Assembly: GCF_027943255.1 (NCBI RefSeq)
Contig: NC_072895.1
Location: forward strand, 77,874,001-77,938,000
DNA: 64,000 nt
Source of the DNA: Anastrepha obliqua
Lineage: Eukaryota; Arthropoda; Insecta; Diptera; Tephritidae
Direction: 5' to 3'
Shown here: one piece after another, positions 11,345-48,422 of the stretch
Numbering within the stretch: position 1 is the stretch's first letter
How the letters are laid out: each line of letters opens with the position of its first letter
Translations under genes and position numbers: made by a program
Notes under the pieces: model-generated
Told to the model about the DNA's origin: nothing
Seen by the model: only the letters and a program-made list of their open reading frames with translations
Databases searched by the model: none

Positions 11345-11735
11345 TGTTTCCTCAAATCTGTTTGGGAGATCCAAAATATGAATTTTTTTAAGGCGTTTGA
11401 CATCCATGCTATTGTGTAGAAGATTTCTTGCTAGTAAGTTTTCAAGGTACGACAGTCTGTTTAGGCATCTTCGAGAGGCTTTGGTGATTTCATTTCTAAC
11501 ATAAGTTACATTTAAGTCTTTGTGAATTTCGAAGTTAGTTATATACCAAGGAGCACCAACAATGCTTCGTAAAGTCATAGCCAGGTATCTTTGCAGGATT
11601 TCAATGTTTGAGTTACTCGCTGTTCCCTAAAGCTGTATTGCATATGTCCATACTGGCTTTAAGATAGCTTTGTAGAGCAGTAATTTATTTTCGAGACTAA
11701 GTTGTGATCCGTGAGTCCAACGCTGCGTATGATTA
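11345..11735 (-). mobile_element. Jockey-like LINE reverse transcriptase C-terminal fragment
   Basis: On the minus strand the protein reads LENKLLLYKAILKPVWTYAI, one stop, then NIEILQRYLAMTLRSIVGAP and WYITNFEIHKDLN. This is the post-RT 'thumb' region of jockey-clade elements and parallels the C-terminus of the plus-strand LINE at 16.7-17.9 kb (KPVWTYGLQLWG...APWYVRNEDLHKDLN). The RT core is absent. It starts right beside an ATT-repeat. Confidence 0.75.
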
Positions 11736-11808
11736 TTATTATTTTTATTATTATTATTATTTTTATTATTATTATTATTTTTATTATTAGTATTATTATG
11801 ATATTATG
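11733..11808. repeat. Imperfect (ATT)n microsatellite
   Basis: A run of ATT/TTA triplets with occasional extra T, directly adjoining the truncated end of the jockey-like fragment. Confidence 0.9.
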
Positions 11809-12387
11809 AGGGGATTTAGCATTGCTATCTGAAATATCTATTGGCGTCCCCTTCTCTGAGCTCAACCTCGCCAATAAATATGATTTTCTAACAAAAATAA
11901 ATTTTTATTAAAAATATTTTTTGCGAAGTATATTTTAAAAAATTCCGAAGATGTTTAACTTTGAAAAGATATATACCGAAATTTTCCCGCGTTGAATAAA
12001 TCTCAATATTATACAAATTTTTCCAACATTTTTCAAATGTACCGATTTTCAAAAAAATCAACGGCAATATCGAAAATACTTACCTGGACCTCTCGTAAGT
12101 GCAGTGGCGTCAGCTGACAAATAGAAAAACACTAATTTGAAATGTTTCACAGATTGTTACAATAATATTTGCATTGGATGGCAAGGAGACAATTTTTAGT
12201 AATATAAATCGGAAATTGTAAAAAATTCATTTTCGAAGAATCCAATTCAGCCTGAAACATTGTAGTATATATATGGTACAATTATCAATTTTCACATAAA
12301 AACCAACAATATAAGAATAGCCCACGAACTTTATAAGAACCCACTTTGTGCTAAGTATCAATTAAGTAATTTGTATGTATGTATATA
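11809..12387. other. AT-rich spacer
   Basis: No coding or structural feature recognised. Confidence 0.4.
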
Positions 12388-12690
12388 TATGCAACGGTGC
12401 TTACACCCGTTTTTGGTACTTGGCCGAGTTTCTCCTTCCATTTGCTGTGTGCATGTTGACTTTTTCTACAAATAGAGAGTTCTACAATTTTGTACCGACT
12501 CCGAACAGCAAACAGTTGTTTTAGGAGAAGCTTTTTCATGGCACAACTCGAAAGTTTTCCACTGTCTGCTAAGAAGCGAATTCTGTTAGAAAAAACGTTT
12601 TCTATCAATTGGTATTCCGTGTCCGGGATTTTGAACCCGTGCGCTTCCGAATGGTAGTCACGCACCAACCCACGCAGCTACGGCGGTCAC
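12388..12690 (-). repeat. tRNA-derived SINE, copy 2
   Basis: Reverse-strand, diverged copy. The plus strand shows the complemented blocks ACTCCGAACAGC, AGCTTTTTCATGGCA, TAGAAAAAACGTTTTCT and, at the head end, TTCCGAATGGTAGTCACGCA then CCAACCCACGCAGCTACGGC. It carries both Pol III promoter boxes in degraded form. Confidence 0.8.
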
Positions 12691-14640
12691 TGCTAAGTAA
12701 GAGATTTTCTAAATTTCCTTGCTGTGTTATGTGCAGTTATTTTCTCGGCATACATATAAAAAGGAAGCAATGACAAATTTAAAGTGATCCAACACCCTGA
12801 TGGAAATCTTCCATAACTTCCAGACCAGTTCAACTACTAGTTATGCAAGTTGTATGTGTACGAGTATGTGTGTGCACAAGTGATAAACTTACAAACCTTA
12901 GTGTCTATGCTCGTACACAAATGAAAATGAGTAAACATGTGCTGGAGTTTATTTACTCCCATGTAAATGGCAGTAGTGCAAGGGGAATGGCAAGCGGTGG
13001 GGATAAATGAATGAATTGCGCAAGCAAGCAAACAAATGCCATTGCAATTGAGCACGTTCGAAAGGAAATGAAATGAACTGCAGCAAGGAAAACAACAATA
13101 ATGGCACGATAAGACATCCGAGGCAACAGTTGGAAAAGTGCAGCAATTCGAGATGCAGGGCACAAGGGGAGAATATCGTACCTATTCCTCCACCAACTCA
13201 ATGGCGTACAAATAGACAAATAACAAATAGCAAACAAGCCGTTGACTGGCTGGTTGTGCTTGGACTGACAATATCAATCGAAAGGCTAACAAAGTACTAG
13301 TGAAACAAAAACAATTACATACACCTACATACATATACAAACAAATAAAATATGTATGTATGTAAATGTTTTCACGTAGTTTCGGCAAATATGTTGCACA
13401 TGAACAAGAGGCGCAAAAATTACGAAAATCACTCAAACAGCACATGCGCTGCTTCCTCACAGTCCGCAGTGTTGCGTATTGTTGCCGGTGTCTGCTGATT
13501 TGTGTCATTGTTCTCAACATTTAATGGTAACTAACATGACAAATTGTCATCACAGCATGTCACCAAATGCTGCGAAATCGTGTTGGAGCCAACGAGATAC
13601 TTCATGTTATTCACTTCCGTTGTTGTATGTTGTTGCATTTACATACATACATACATATGTATGTACATACAGATTTAGCGCATATTGGCTCTGTCCTGTG
13701 CTTGTTCCACTAACAGCAAAATTTGTCGTTATTTGTTTTTACCCACTCCCGGTTTGCATTGCCCACCACGACGAAGGTGTATCAGTTAGGTAAAACGGAC
13801 TTTATTTGCTATCATTTAGTACACGAACTATTCACAATGCCAATATCAATGGTCCGTTTGGACAGTAATTTGAGTAAATGCAATTAGCAGATGTGAAACA
13901 TTGGAAATTTTATGTGTGGAAGTGATGGACCTTTTTTGTGTCTAAATAAATATGATGCTCACATGAACGCAGTTAGACAAGCTGTTTCCAAAATATTAAT
14001 AAGATGTGATGATCCAATTACATTTGGGCTTCATGGTGCCAACATTAGTAAACTTTTCAAACCTTTAAAGAAATTTAAATCCGTATGAGTTAAATGAGCC
14101 TGGAGAAATTGTCTCTACAAATATTATTTGTGCACACATCTTATGCAGGATAGCCAAAATCACAGGCTAGGTTTCAGAATAATTTTCGTTTTTAATAATG
14201 TGTATTAGAAACCACGCTTGAAAAATCGTGAATTCAAAACTTTAGCAAGCAGCCATTTTTAACTAAAATTTTATTTATGGTTTTTTCTCATTGACATACC
14301 TTTAGCTAAATACAGAAAAAAATCGGACCTTTGAACTAATATTTTAAAAAAGGTGACGCACAAATAAACAAAACTTTTTTTTTTGTAAAAATCTTTAAAG
14401 TCGAATATAGCTTTAAACGATAAGTTTAAGTATCTAAGAGGACTAATCCGGTAACCCTGTATATAAATAGGCAAACATGTTCTCCTTACATCCCTTTACG
14501 GTTAAAATATATTGCTAAGGGATAAAGAATTATGCATTCCTCGAAATACATGCACAGTGAGGAAAAGAAAGTAAAATTTTAAGACCAACTTTGTCAACCA
14601 TGCAAATTTAACACTCTTACTCTATGATATACATATATAT
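12691..14640. other. Non-coding spacer rich in ACAT/GTAT simple repeats
   Basis: Microsatellite stretches occur at 13317-13365 and 13640-13672. Overlapping ORFs on both strands at 12837-13520 are Cys/Ser/His-rich low-complexity readings of the same DNA and are rejected. The region is probably intronic or upstream of the Mmp2 catalytic exons. Confidence 0.45.
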
Positions 14641-14649
14641 ATACATAAA

Positions 14650-14900
14650 ATAACATACCGAGCCCAAATTGTGCTGGATTATTTGACCAAACACCAGTAA
14701 ATGCCATCGTGCAAGCACCGTATTCACCTGATATGGCCCCGTGCGACTTCTTTTTGTTTCCCAAGTTAAAGTTACCACTTCGTGGAAGGGCCTACCTGGG
14801 TTGCATGGAGGACTGGGTTAAACGTTGGCACGTGTGTGTTGCTTCAGACGGATCATATTTTGAAGGAGATAAAATAAATTTGCCAGAAATGTAACTCTGT
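14650..14900 (+). pseudogene. Mariner transposase C-terminal fragment
   Basis: Reads RAQIVLDYLTKHQ, a frame break, VQAPYSPDMAPCDFFLFPKL and KLPLRGRAY, then MEDWVKRWHVCVASDGSYFE and GDKINLPEM. YSPDMAPCD contains the third catalytic Asp box of DD34D mariners, and W.KRWH.C....G.YFEGD is their C-terminal tail. About 35 residues between LRGR and EDW are deleted. It lies on the same strand as, and just upstream of, the first visible Mmp2 exon. Confidence 0.8.
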
Positions 14901-15072
14901 TTTGTTTTATTTAAACATTCCCGGTACTTTCAGATCATAGGGTATACATAGAGTGTAAACTACCATTCTTCTTGTTTTAACCAGATACATATTTCCCCCT
15001 TAATAACTTTTTATTTTTCTTCTAACTATTCGAAGGTGTTTTCATGAATATTTTTATCTACTATCTTTATAG

Positions 15073-40121
<25,049 letters not shown>

Positions 40122-40430
40122 TAAGTTGTTAGAATTTAGAATCAACATGCGTTCACACATTGCCCAATGTATTACAAATACACGCGGTCTAAACTAACTA
40201 GGCTTCATTAACAAAGAAAAGCATTCATACAAAAACATATAATTAGTCATTTAGCCCATTTAAATTGCATCCGAAAGCTTTGTCATTTGACGGAAAGATT
40301 TTTCGTTATTCTGTTTTTAAAATTATTTACATACACGCATACATTTTATATATATAAATAGCACGTATAAGAATGAATTCACCATTGCAATTTGAGAAAA
40401 GAAACTACTTCGAAGATAATAAATCAAACA
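40122..40430 (+). other. Mmp2 3' UTR with likely poly(A) signal
   Basis: AATAAA at 40418-40423, about 300 bp after the stop, is the first canonical signal; others follow further on. The actual cleavage site cannot be seen from sequence. Confidence 0.5.
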
Positions 40431-40921
40431 TTATTTTAAATAAGCAAATAAGTCGTCATGTTAGCTTAGTTGCATACATACTTATATATATATACCTAAT
40501 TTTGGCGGTATAAAACCACGTTTGTGTTTAGTAGCTTTTTTATATAAATATTTTATGATGATATACATACATACACTTATTGAAAACAAGTATTTTTAGC
40601 TAAATCGAAATTAGATAACGGCAAAATAAGAAGCGAAGGAATAAATGACGAAGCACATCTTGGGTGTGTCCGAGCCATGCAAAAATTACCGCAATATCGC
40701 AGCCTTCTTACTTGTTTGATACAAGTGCACACTCCGCTGCTGATACTCAGAACGTGATATTTGAAAAACTTAGAAATAATGATGGAAATGCTAACATATT
40801 TAATAACTGATGCGAATGCCAAGGCAAAATTTGCACTAAAAATTAAAATTAAAGCGCTATTAAAAGCTTTTCTAAAATTTTCATACAATTAGAAAAACAT
40901 AGTTTTCCTTTTTTAATGAAA
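40431..40921. other. Intergenic spacer
   Basis: AT-rich; no feature recognised. May be part of a longer Mmp2 3' UTR. Confidence 0.4.
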
Positions 40922-40923
40922 TA

Positions 40924-41796
40924 CAGGGTGGACCATATAGCGTTTGCTTTTTGAACCACCTATTTTTTTGAGAATGGTAACACGAATGACATGTCAAATG
41001 TGTTCATAATTTACTTAAAGGTTTGACATTTACGAAATGGGGCGCTATACGCTTGAACAAAATTGGGAAATATTGAAAACCTATTTCCAAAGTGGTGAGC
41101 CTTCTTCTTCTTTTCTGATTTTCACATCGGTGGCTACGTCAATAAGCAAAATTGTCGGATTTGGTGATCAGAAAATCCACACGTTACTGTAGAGAAGCCA
41201 ATGCATCCACAACGAGTCACTGTTTGGTGCGGATTTCGGTCTGGCGGCATCATGGGCCATTTTTTCGAAAATGAGCGAGGAGCCGCGGTTACAGTAAATG
41301 GCGAGCGTTACTGTGACATGCTCAACGGGTTGTTTCCAAAAATTGAAGAGGATGACATGGACGACATTTGGTTTCAACAGGACGGTGCAACTTGTCACAC
41401 TGCCAAAGTTACACTCGAACTTTTGGCTACCGTTTTTGAACGAATTCCGATATCAATTGGCCGCCTCGGAGCTGTGATTTACGCCCGTTGGACTATTTTT
41501 TGTGGGGAGCCGTTAAGGACAAATGCTATGCGAACCATCCAGAGACGATTGATGCTTTAAAACACGAAGTTGCCATTCATGAAATTGGAGCCCAAACAAT
41601 CGAAAATGTGCTTAAAAATTGGGTTGATCGAATGACCTACTGTAAAGCCAGTCGTGGCAGTCATTTGAACGATATTTTTTTTTCATTCATAAATGACAAT
41701 GTTCAATCTTCAAAATAAAAAAAAAGTTTGAAAAAATATTGATTAGTTTTTTTTTTATAGCCGATTCAAAAAGCAAATTTTACATGGCCCACCCTA
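40924..41796 (+). mobile_element. DD41D mariner, second family, internally deleted
   Basis: Termini CAGGGTGGACCATATAGCG (left) and reverse-complemented TAGGGTGGGCCATGTAAAA (right), both followed by TTTGCTTTTTGAA, are flanked by TA (40922-40923, 41797-41798). The transposase starts MGRYTLEQNWEILKTYFQSG, then a large deletion and frameshift join it to SDFHIGGYVNKQNCRIW. WFQQDGATCHT is intact, and the third Asp box (PLDYFLWGAVKDKCY) is in another frame from about 41,480. Dead copy. Confidence 0.9.
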
Positions 41797-41798
41797 TA

Positions 41799-43769
41799 AA
41801 ATTACATGACACTTCTAACAAAATTCATATACGTATGTACGTATGTACAAATATATAAAGTAATTAATGTATATAAATTCATATCATGTTAATTAGTAGC
41901 TATAAATAAAATATTGAAAAAAAAAATGTATACATAGAAAATCTGCGTTTGGTATCCACAGATGTGTTGGGTGCATTCATCTTCAGTACTTCAGTAAAGA
42001 AAACTCGGAAACAATTTTGTCGGTGTCGTGTGTTTTTTCATTGGATTCCCGAAAGTAATTTGTAATGCTTTTCAAACATGTCCTTTATTGTTCAACAAAA
42101 TAGAGTTAAATTGTTTTGATGCAGCATCAAAATTTGCCTGCATTTTAGTTCCACTTACGAGTTCTAAAGCAGTTTTAATGATAGATCGGTGCATCCATTT
42201 TTTTATGTATTTTGAGTGGTAGGCGTAATTTACATTAAGAAATATCTATCACTTTTTTCTTGAAAAGCTACGCTAATATCAAGCGATGTATTCATCTAGA
42301 AGTTAACTTGCTGAATTTAATTTCGCCGTATTGTTTAAAATGTCACAAATTTAACTACGAAATGTGCGAAAAAAAATTAAAAAACTAATTATGCCAAACA
42401 AGTATTCTGAAAAAAAGGAATTATGCCTTCTTAGCCTTTTTTTGGCTAAGTAAAATTATGCATTTACCTCAAGGTATATTTGTCTTAATTTAAAACGCCC
42501 ATATAAATGCCGCTTTTGGTTTTTCGATTACGCCACTCGTGCAGTAAATGAAAATGCTAAAATATGAAAATTTCCTTATTTCTTTTAGAATTCTTTCAAA
42601 TAACCAGCTCTGTGTAAATAAATTACTGCATTATTTATTTCAGCAGATCATCAGCTGAGCACCAGGAAAAGAGTATCAATCCTGTAGAATTGCCGCAATT
42701 ATTGCAGCGCTCGAACACACCTAACGTTTTTTTAATATTCTAAAAAAAAACATACCTATAAATGGAAATGTAATGCAATATACAAATATACTCGTAAATA
42801 TTTATTGTAAATAAACATGCACATGTACATTAGTTCGAAATATGTTTGGTTTGGTACTGAGCAAATCAAACTAAGCGTTAAAAATTGTGACGGCATCGTC
42901 TTTCTCGCAATGGAATTATTTTTCAAAAGTAAGGAACTGTATTTACATTTTGACTATAATCAAAATCACCAAAACTGCCTTTTACCTATGGATACACATA
43001 GATGCATACTACTCGTATGTACTTACATACATGCACACATGCATGCATATGTATGTAGGTGTTGTACACATTTTTTTAACTGATTTTCTTAAACAAACAT
43101 GAAAAATGTGATATTACCCTAGTTAAGTCTACGCCAGCAAATTTTTGTACACTTCTTTTTTTTACGACGAGTAAATTAAACTAAGTTCACAAAAATTTAG
43201 TTTTACATGAATACATATAGTTTACTTTTTAAATCGTATGTGTAACATAATTTAAATGAAATTCATGATTCGCAAATAAAGTAATTGAAAAAAGAATAAT
43301 TGTATATTTAACATTTTACTCACTCAATGAAATGATGGGACCGTAATAAGACTTGTAACGGCAGCATGCGTTAGATTGCAGGGCTCAAATGTTCACAAAA
43401 GAATGCTCTATAAAAAAACTTTGATGTATATTTTCCATAAAATCAATAAAAAAAAAGTTATTACGGTTTAAAACAATTCATCCCTTAATTTTTCGCGTAA
43501 TTTTGTTTATAACTTTTTTATTATTAATTTTACAATAAAAAGTTTTGAGTTTTTGTACATAATATTATTATCTACAAAATAAGTATCTTACAAAATTTTC
43601 GTAACTCTCAGAATTCACGAGATAAACGCAAAAAACAAATGCACCCTTATTTCTAAGATGGGGGCCGCGGGACACAGCCCAAGACCCCGAAAACTCAAAC
43701 TAAAGTTCACAGTGATGGATTTTACATAATAAAACCATAAACTCGCATACTCCTAAAATTACTTACTTA
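41799..43769. other. Intergenic spacer
   Basis: AT-rich with short ACAT runs near 43020-43060. ORFs at 42028-42222 and 42817-43102 are unrecognised, the latter in two overlapping frames. Confidence 0.4.
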
Positions 43770-44409
43770 AATCTTCTTTTTACTGGACTATGAGTGCCGC
43801 GCTTCACTATGAGTGCCGCGCTTCTTTGCTTAGCGTCATTAACCAGTTCATCCATGATGCTGGCAAAGGTACACAAATCTGTACAGGGTGGTATATAGCA
43901 GCTGTATATGCGTATGTTAGCCAGTTGTTGTAACTGGTTTCCGCAGGTGGGTTGGGTTACTCCCGCAGCTCCATATGGCACACTTGCCATTTGCGTTGCT
44001 GGCCCATGACGCCTCATGCCTGTTTTTATACTGCTCGCCAAGTATAGCAACATCGATGGCCAACTCATATACCGTCTGGGTAAGCAGGCTTTACGCTGCT
44101 TCGCAGTGGTTGAGGTTAAGTTGCAAGACCTTCATGCTTTCTTCTGTTGGGCTGCTCTCTGGAATGCAGGGCATGTTCGCCTTCCGACACATAGTTAGTT
44201 TCACTTCCGCCGTGTTGTAGGCATAGCGCGCACCTCGGCGTATTTACGCAGCTTTTAGCCTTATGGTCTTGCCCTCCACATCTGAAGCACTGAGTAGTGC
44301 GGTCATCTTCGCTCTTGCAGTTCCTTGTCAGATGGCCAAAATCGTGGCATTTGTAGCACCTTTAACAAGGCCTTTTCTCTGATACGGCAATAAACCCAGC
44401 CAATATGTA

Positions 44410-45738
44410 CAAGGTGGCGCAAAATTAACCTTGCGATGTTTTTTGGCTGTAATTAAAAAAAAAAAATGAAAAACTTATTCTTATTCTTGCGGATTATTTT
44501 TATTTGGTCTTTTAATTTTTTTTACATCAAGTCGAGAATATGATGTCATGTAAATGGCCGCCGCCACAGTTGGTTTGCCATTTGAGCCCTTTTTATGGTA
44601 TTTTCCATCACTTTGGCCAAAACTTCCGGCGATGGGTCCTCACATTCTTGACGGATATTGCCTTTAAGAGTCTCTGCAAGAGTCTGAGGCTTGTTGACAT
44701 AAACCCGCGACTTCAAAAAGCCCCACAGAAAGAAGTCTGGAGAGGTAAAATCAGGCGATCTTGCTGGCCAGTGCAAATCGCCAAAACAGGAGTTTAGGCG
44801 CCCGGGAAGTGCATCCTTCAGCAAATCGGTTGTGGCACGTGCAGTGTGTGCCGTTGCACCGTCCTGTTGGAACCACATATTTTCCAATCCCAATTCATCA
44901 AATTGCGGCAAAAAGAACTCGTTGATCATTGCTCTGTAGCGCACACCATTCACAGTAACCGTTTGGCCCACGACGTCTTCGAAGAAAAAAGGTCCGATGA
45001 CTCCTCCAGCGAAAACACCACACCATACAGTGACTTTGAGCGGGTGTAATGGCTCTTCGTGGGTTACACGCGGATTTTCAGTGCCCCAGAAGCGTAAATT
45101 TTACTTATTTACGTACCCACTAAGATGGAAAAGGGCCTCATCACTCATGATTATTTTTGATGAAAAATCATCTTCCTCTTGGTGGTGATTAAGGATGGCT
45201 TGAGCGTATGTTAGACGCGATTGGCGGTCAGCAGCTAACAGCTGATGCACCGTCTGGATTTTGTACGGAAACATCTTCAAACCTTGTACCAAAATTCGCT
45301 GTAAAGACCGTCGACTGATTCCCATTTGCGTGGCACGTCGTTTGGTCGATGTCGACGGCGCTTCCATGACATCCTCGGCTACAGCAGCAATATTCTCTGC
45401 AGAACGGCTACTCCGGGGTCTGCCACGCCTGGCAGCATCTCGTGTTGTGCCAGTCTCTTCGAGGCAAGCGGCTAAACGTTGCAGTGTTTCACCAGTAGGC
45501 GTTGGACGGCGAGGAAATCTGCGACGAAATTCACGTTGTACCTAAGTCACCGACCGATTATTGGTCACATAAATAGTCAGCAATATTCCGCGTTCTGGAG
45601 CAGTGTAGCGTAACATTGTTTATTAACGTGTATTTCGCATGTGTTTACTACACAAATGTCAAAACAGAACTGACATTAGGGGCCAATCGCAAAATTTATA
45701 GCATTTTCTGATAGGAGGATTACTTTAGCGCCACCTGT
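44410..45738 (-). mobile_element. DD41D mariner, near full length, inserted in LINE gag
   Basis: Ends CAAGGTGGCGC (left) and ACAGGTGGCGC (right, reversed) are flanked by TA (44408-44409, 45739-45740). Without the insert the gag frame continues (K-I, then H-I-G-W). Minus-strand transposase from ATG at 45,616: MLRYTAPERGILLTIYVTNN, a TAG near 45,541, RRFPRRPTPTGETLQRLAAC, TQMGISRRSLQRILV and MSDEALFHLSGYVNK (first Asp). A second stop sits just after this. Then WFQQDGATAHTARATTDLL and RSPDFTSPDFFLWGF follow, 41 residues between the second and third Asp. Only two stops separate it from an intact gene. Confidence 0.92.
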
Positions 45739-45928
45739 TATTTTCGATAGGCTTAACAGTTTTTGTGCGGACGCCGATGGCAGGGTGATGGTGCATGTCT
45801 GCGCGCCACCGTATGCTGTGTACATTGCTCGAATGACCGATATCGCAACTTTTCCGTCAGGGACGCTATTTTTTATCGCCTCTAACACTTTTTCCCTGGA
45901 CGTCACTTCATCAATTTCATCATCATAA

Positions 45929-46502
45929 CGCCTTTAGATTATTTTTTGTGGGGCTATGTTAAAACTAATGTCTATTCAGACGGCCGCCGTAGCCGAATGT
46001 GTTGGTGCGTGAATCTCGGTGAAAGCAAAATTAATAAAAACATTTTTCTAATAACGGTCGCCCCTCGTCAGGTAATGGCAAACCTCCGAGTGTATTTCTG
46101 CCATGAAAAAGCTCCTCATAAAAATATCTGCCGTTCGGAGTCGGCTTGAAACTGTAGGTCCCTCCATTTGTGGAACAACATCAAGACGCACACCACAAAT
46201 AGGAGGAGAAGCTCGGCCAAACACCTAACAGAAGTGTACGCGCCAATTATTTATTTATTTTATTCAGACATACCTGCTTCAATTAACGCATTGGAAGACA
46301 ACATTAAAGCATTTAAAGGTGAAATACCGCCCGAAACATTGGAAAGAGTATGCCAAAATTGGACTAAGCGGATGGGCCATTTGAAGCGCAATGGACGCAT
46401 ATGGACTGTACTATCGATTTAAATAAAAATTTCATGCATTTTTCTGAATTTTACGTGTGTTTTCTTGAAAAATTTTCCTATAGCTCTGAAAAAGTCGCCC
46501 TT
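45929..46502 (+). mobile_element. Mariner 3' fragment interrupted by a SINE
   Basis: Begins inside the third catalytic box (TPLDYFLWGYVKTNVYS), is interrupted by SINE copy 7, and resumes DIPASINALEDNIKAFKGEI then LERVCQNWTKRMGHLKR. Its right terminus reversed reads AAGGGCGACTTTTTCAGAGC and is followed by TA (46503-46504). The left half and left TIR are absent. Confidence 0.85.
45976..46262 (+). repeat. tRNA-derived SINE, copy 7
   Basis: Head GGCCGCCGTAGCCGAATGTG then TTGGTGCGTG; about 35 bp between the A box and B box are missing. The body is well conserved (GAGTGTATTTCTGCCATGAA, CTGCCGTTCGGAGTCGGCTT, ATTTGTGGAACAACATCAAG, AGAAGTGTACGCGCCAATTA), followed by TTTATTTATTTTATTC. It sits inside a mariner ORF. 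Confidence 0.9.
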
Positions 46503-47484
46503 TATATAGCTCAATTCCTTGAGCTCAGGTTGCGATTTAATTTTTTTTTGCATTTCCGCGTACGAAAGTTCACCGACTTTCTTCAGGACCAATGCGTCAG
46601 GTTTCCTTGATATTTTTTACGTAGTTTTGGTCTTACGTTTGACCACTGTTGACCAGCCTGCACGTGATTGGGTGCCCTCCACGCCTAGGGACGCATTCAT
46701 GTCTACTGCTGCCATGCTTTGTTTCTTTACAGCAACCACCTCTTTTGGTTGGTTGGAGTAGTGTTGTTGCTCTTTGGGCCTGGCCTCTATTGGTCCTCTC
46801 GGCGATTCTAAGCGGATGCACTTTGCTGCGGCGAATTGGGTGCATCCCGCCCGCTATTGGCAGCCGTGCGGGCTCACTTTGCTTGCTTTTTGCGATCGTT
46901 CTCCATTATGTCGGTTTGTGTGCTTTGATTGGCGCGCACGGTGGGTGGCTTGGATATGCTGTGCATGTCTAATCCTTTGCTTGCACTCACCAAGTCTTTC
47001 ATTGGAATGTTGATACGCCTCTACACTTCCATCATACTAATAAGCTCTTTTAATTTTTCTCCCATCACACGTAACGGCTCCCCGTCTGATTCTCGCTTTG
47101 TCGCTTGCTCCCTTTCCTCTTCCTTTTGCTATTGCGTGTCGATTTTTTCCATGTCTGGAGTTTTATGCTCGCATTGGTGCTTTTCAGCGCGCTCTTGCTC
47201 AGGAGTGAGAATTTGTTTTCTCACAGGTGAGCGAGCGATTCTCGAGCAATTGAAAAGGATTGATCGTACCGCTCTTTTCCTTCGATTCTCCGCATATACC
47301 CGGAGAATCATTCGGCATGTTGTTGGGTGGTTTGCTTATACCTGTGAGAGTCAGATGTCATTCACCTCTCACCGTAGCTGTCTGAGTAGATGTGCAGATG
47401 GTAATCAGCTATTCTCTCTCTTCCTACCAACACTTTGCACCGTTCGCTAAATAATTTGCAGTTGTCTGAGCAGATGTGCTTATA

Positions 47485-48394
47485 AAGGGTGGTTAAATTT
47501 CAAGGTTCGATGTTGTATGTGAACCACACCTAAACGTCAAATTTTGTTCTGCACTTCATTTGACATTTTTCAATTTCAGACTAACTCAATTTGAACCATG
47601 GAAAGATACACAATCGAGCAACGCGTCAGAATGGTGGCAGGAAATGGCAACATGAATGACTAATTTTCGAAGAAAATCATCTTCAGTGATGAGGCATATT
47701 TTCACCTCAGTGGATTCGTCAATAAGCAGAATTGCCGCATTTGGACGAATGATAATCCAAGAGTAATTGCCGAAAAACCAATGCACCCACAAAGAGTGAC
47801 TGTTTGGTGCGGTTTATGGGCCGGCGGCATCATTTTTTCCAAAATGAGGCTGGTCAGGCAGTTACTGTGAATAGTGCTCGCTATTGTGAGATGATAACGA
47901 ACTTTTTATGGCCCGAATTGGAAGATATGGATGTGGACGATATGTGGTTTCAACAGGACGGTGCCACTTGTCACACAGCTAACGAAACAATGGCTCTTTT
48001 GCACGAAAAATTTGATGGCCGAATAATCTCACGTCGCGGCGATGTCAATTGGCCGCCAAGATCATGTGATTTGACACCGTTGGACTTCTTTCTTTGGGGT
48101 TATTTGAAATAAAAGGTGTACGTCGATAAGCCAGCAGCAATTCAAGGGCTAAAGGATGAGATAATTTGGCACATTAACAGCATAGAACCTCAATTAGCCT
48201 CAGCGTTATAGAAAATTTGGACCATCGGATGGAGGTATGCCGCCGAGGCCGCGGCGGCCATTTGGCCGATATTTTGTTTCACACGTAATTGATCCATACC
48301 AATATTATCATAATAAAGAGAAATGACAATAATTTCCTTAAAAACTTCTATTTTATTCAAAAACAATACCGGCCCTTGAAACTTAACCACCCTT
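47485..48394 (+). mobile_element. DD41D mariner, third family, internally deleted
   Basis: Termini AAGGGTGGTTAAATTTCAAG (left) and reversed AAGGGTGGTTAAGTTTCAAG (right) are flanked by TA (47483-47484, 48395-48396). MERYTIEQRVRMVAGNGNMN is joined by deletion to SKKIIFSDEAYFHLSGFVNK and NCRIW. A frameshift near 47,830 is followed by WFQQDGATCHTANETMALL and RSCDLTPLDFFLWGYLK, then a TAA. It lies at the upstream end of the LINE block. Confidence 0.92.
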
Positions 48395-48422
48395 TATGGA
48401 TGTACGGCAAAGTATGTATGTA

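Larger units (their letters stand above)
43770..47480 (-). mobile_element. Non-LTR retrotransposon (R1/LOA-like), broken up by two mariners
   Basis: Three minus-strand blocks belong to one element. 47,480-46,503 encodes an ORF1 N-terminal part: charged EQERAEKHQCEHKT, SISKPPTVRANQSTQTDIME and PDALVLKKVGELSYAE, with several frame breaks. 45,928-45,741 encodes the central gag region (VAISVIRAMYTAYGGAQTCT, SASAQKLLSLSKI). 44,409-43,770 encodes IGWVYCRIREK then a zinc-knuckle cluster (CYKCHDFGHLTRNC, CFRCGGQDHKAKSC, CALCLQHGG). After a deletion comes an endonuclease scrap (IRIYSCYIPPC, MDELVNDAKQRS). A three-knuckle gag followed by this endonuclease is the R1/LOA layout. The RT is not present. 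Confidence 0.75.

Noticed and set aside
12837..13520. Overlapping Cys/Ser/His-rich ORFs in several frames on the minus strand
   Set aside because: Mutually overlapping frames of simple-sequence DNA without conserved motifs.
46929..47450. 173-codon plus-strand ORF
   Set aside because: It is the antisense shadow of the LINE ORF1 N-terminal region on the minus strand, where recognisable gag motifs lie.
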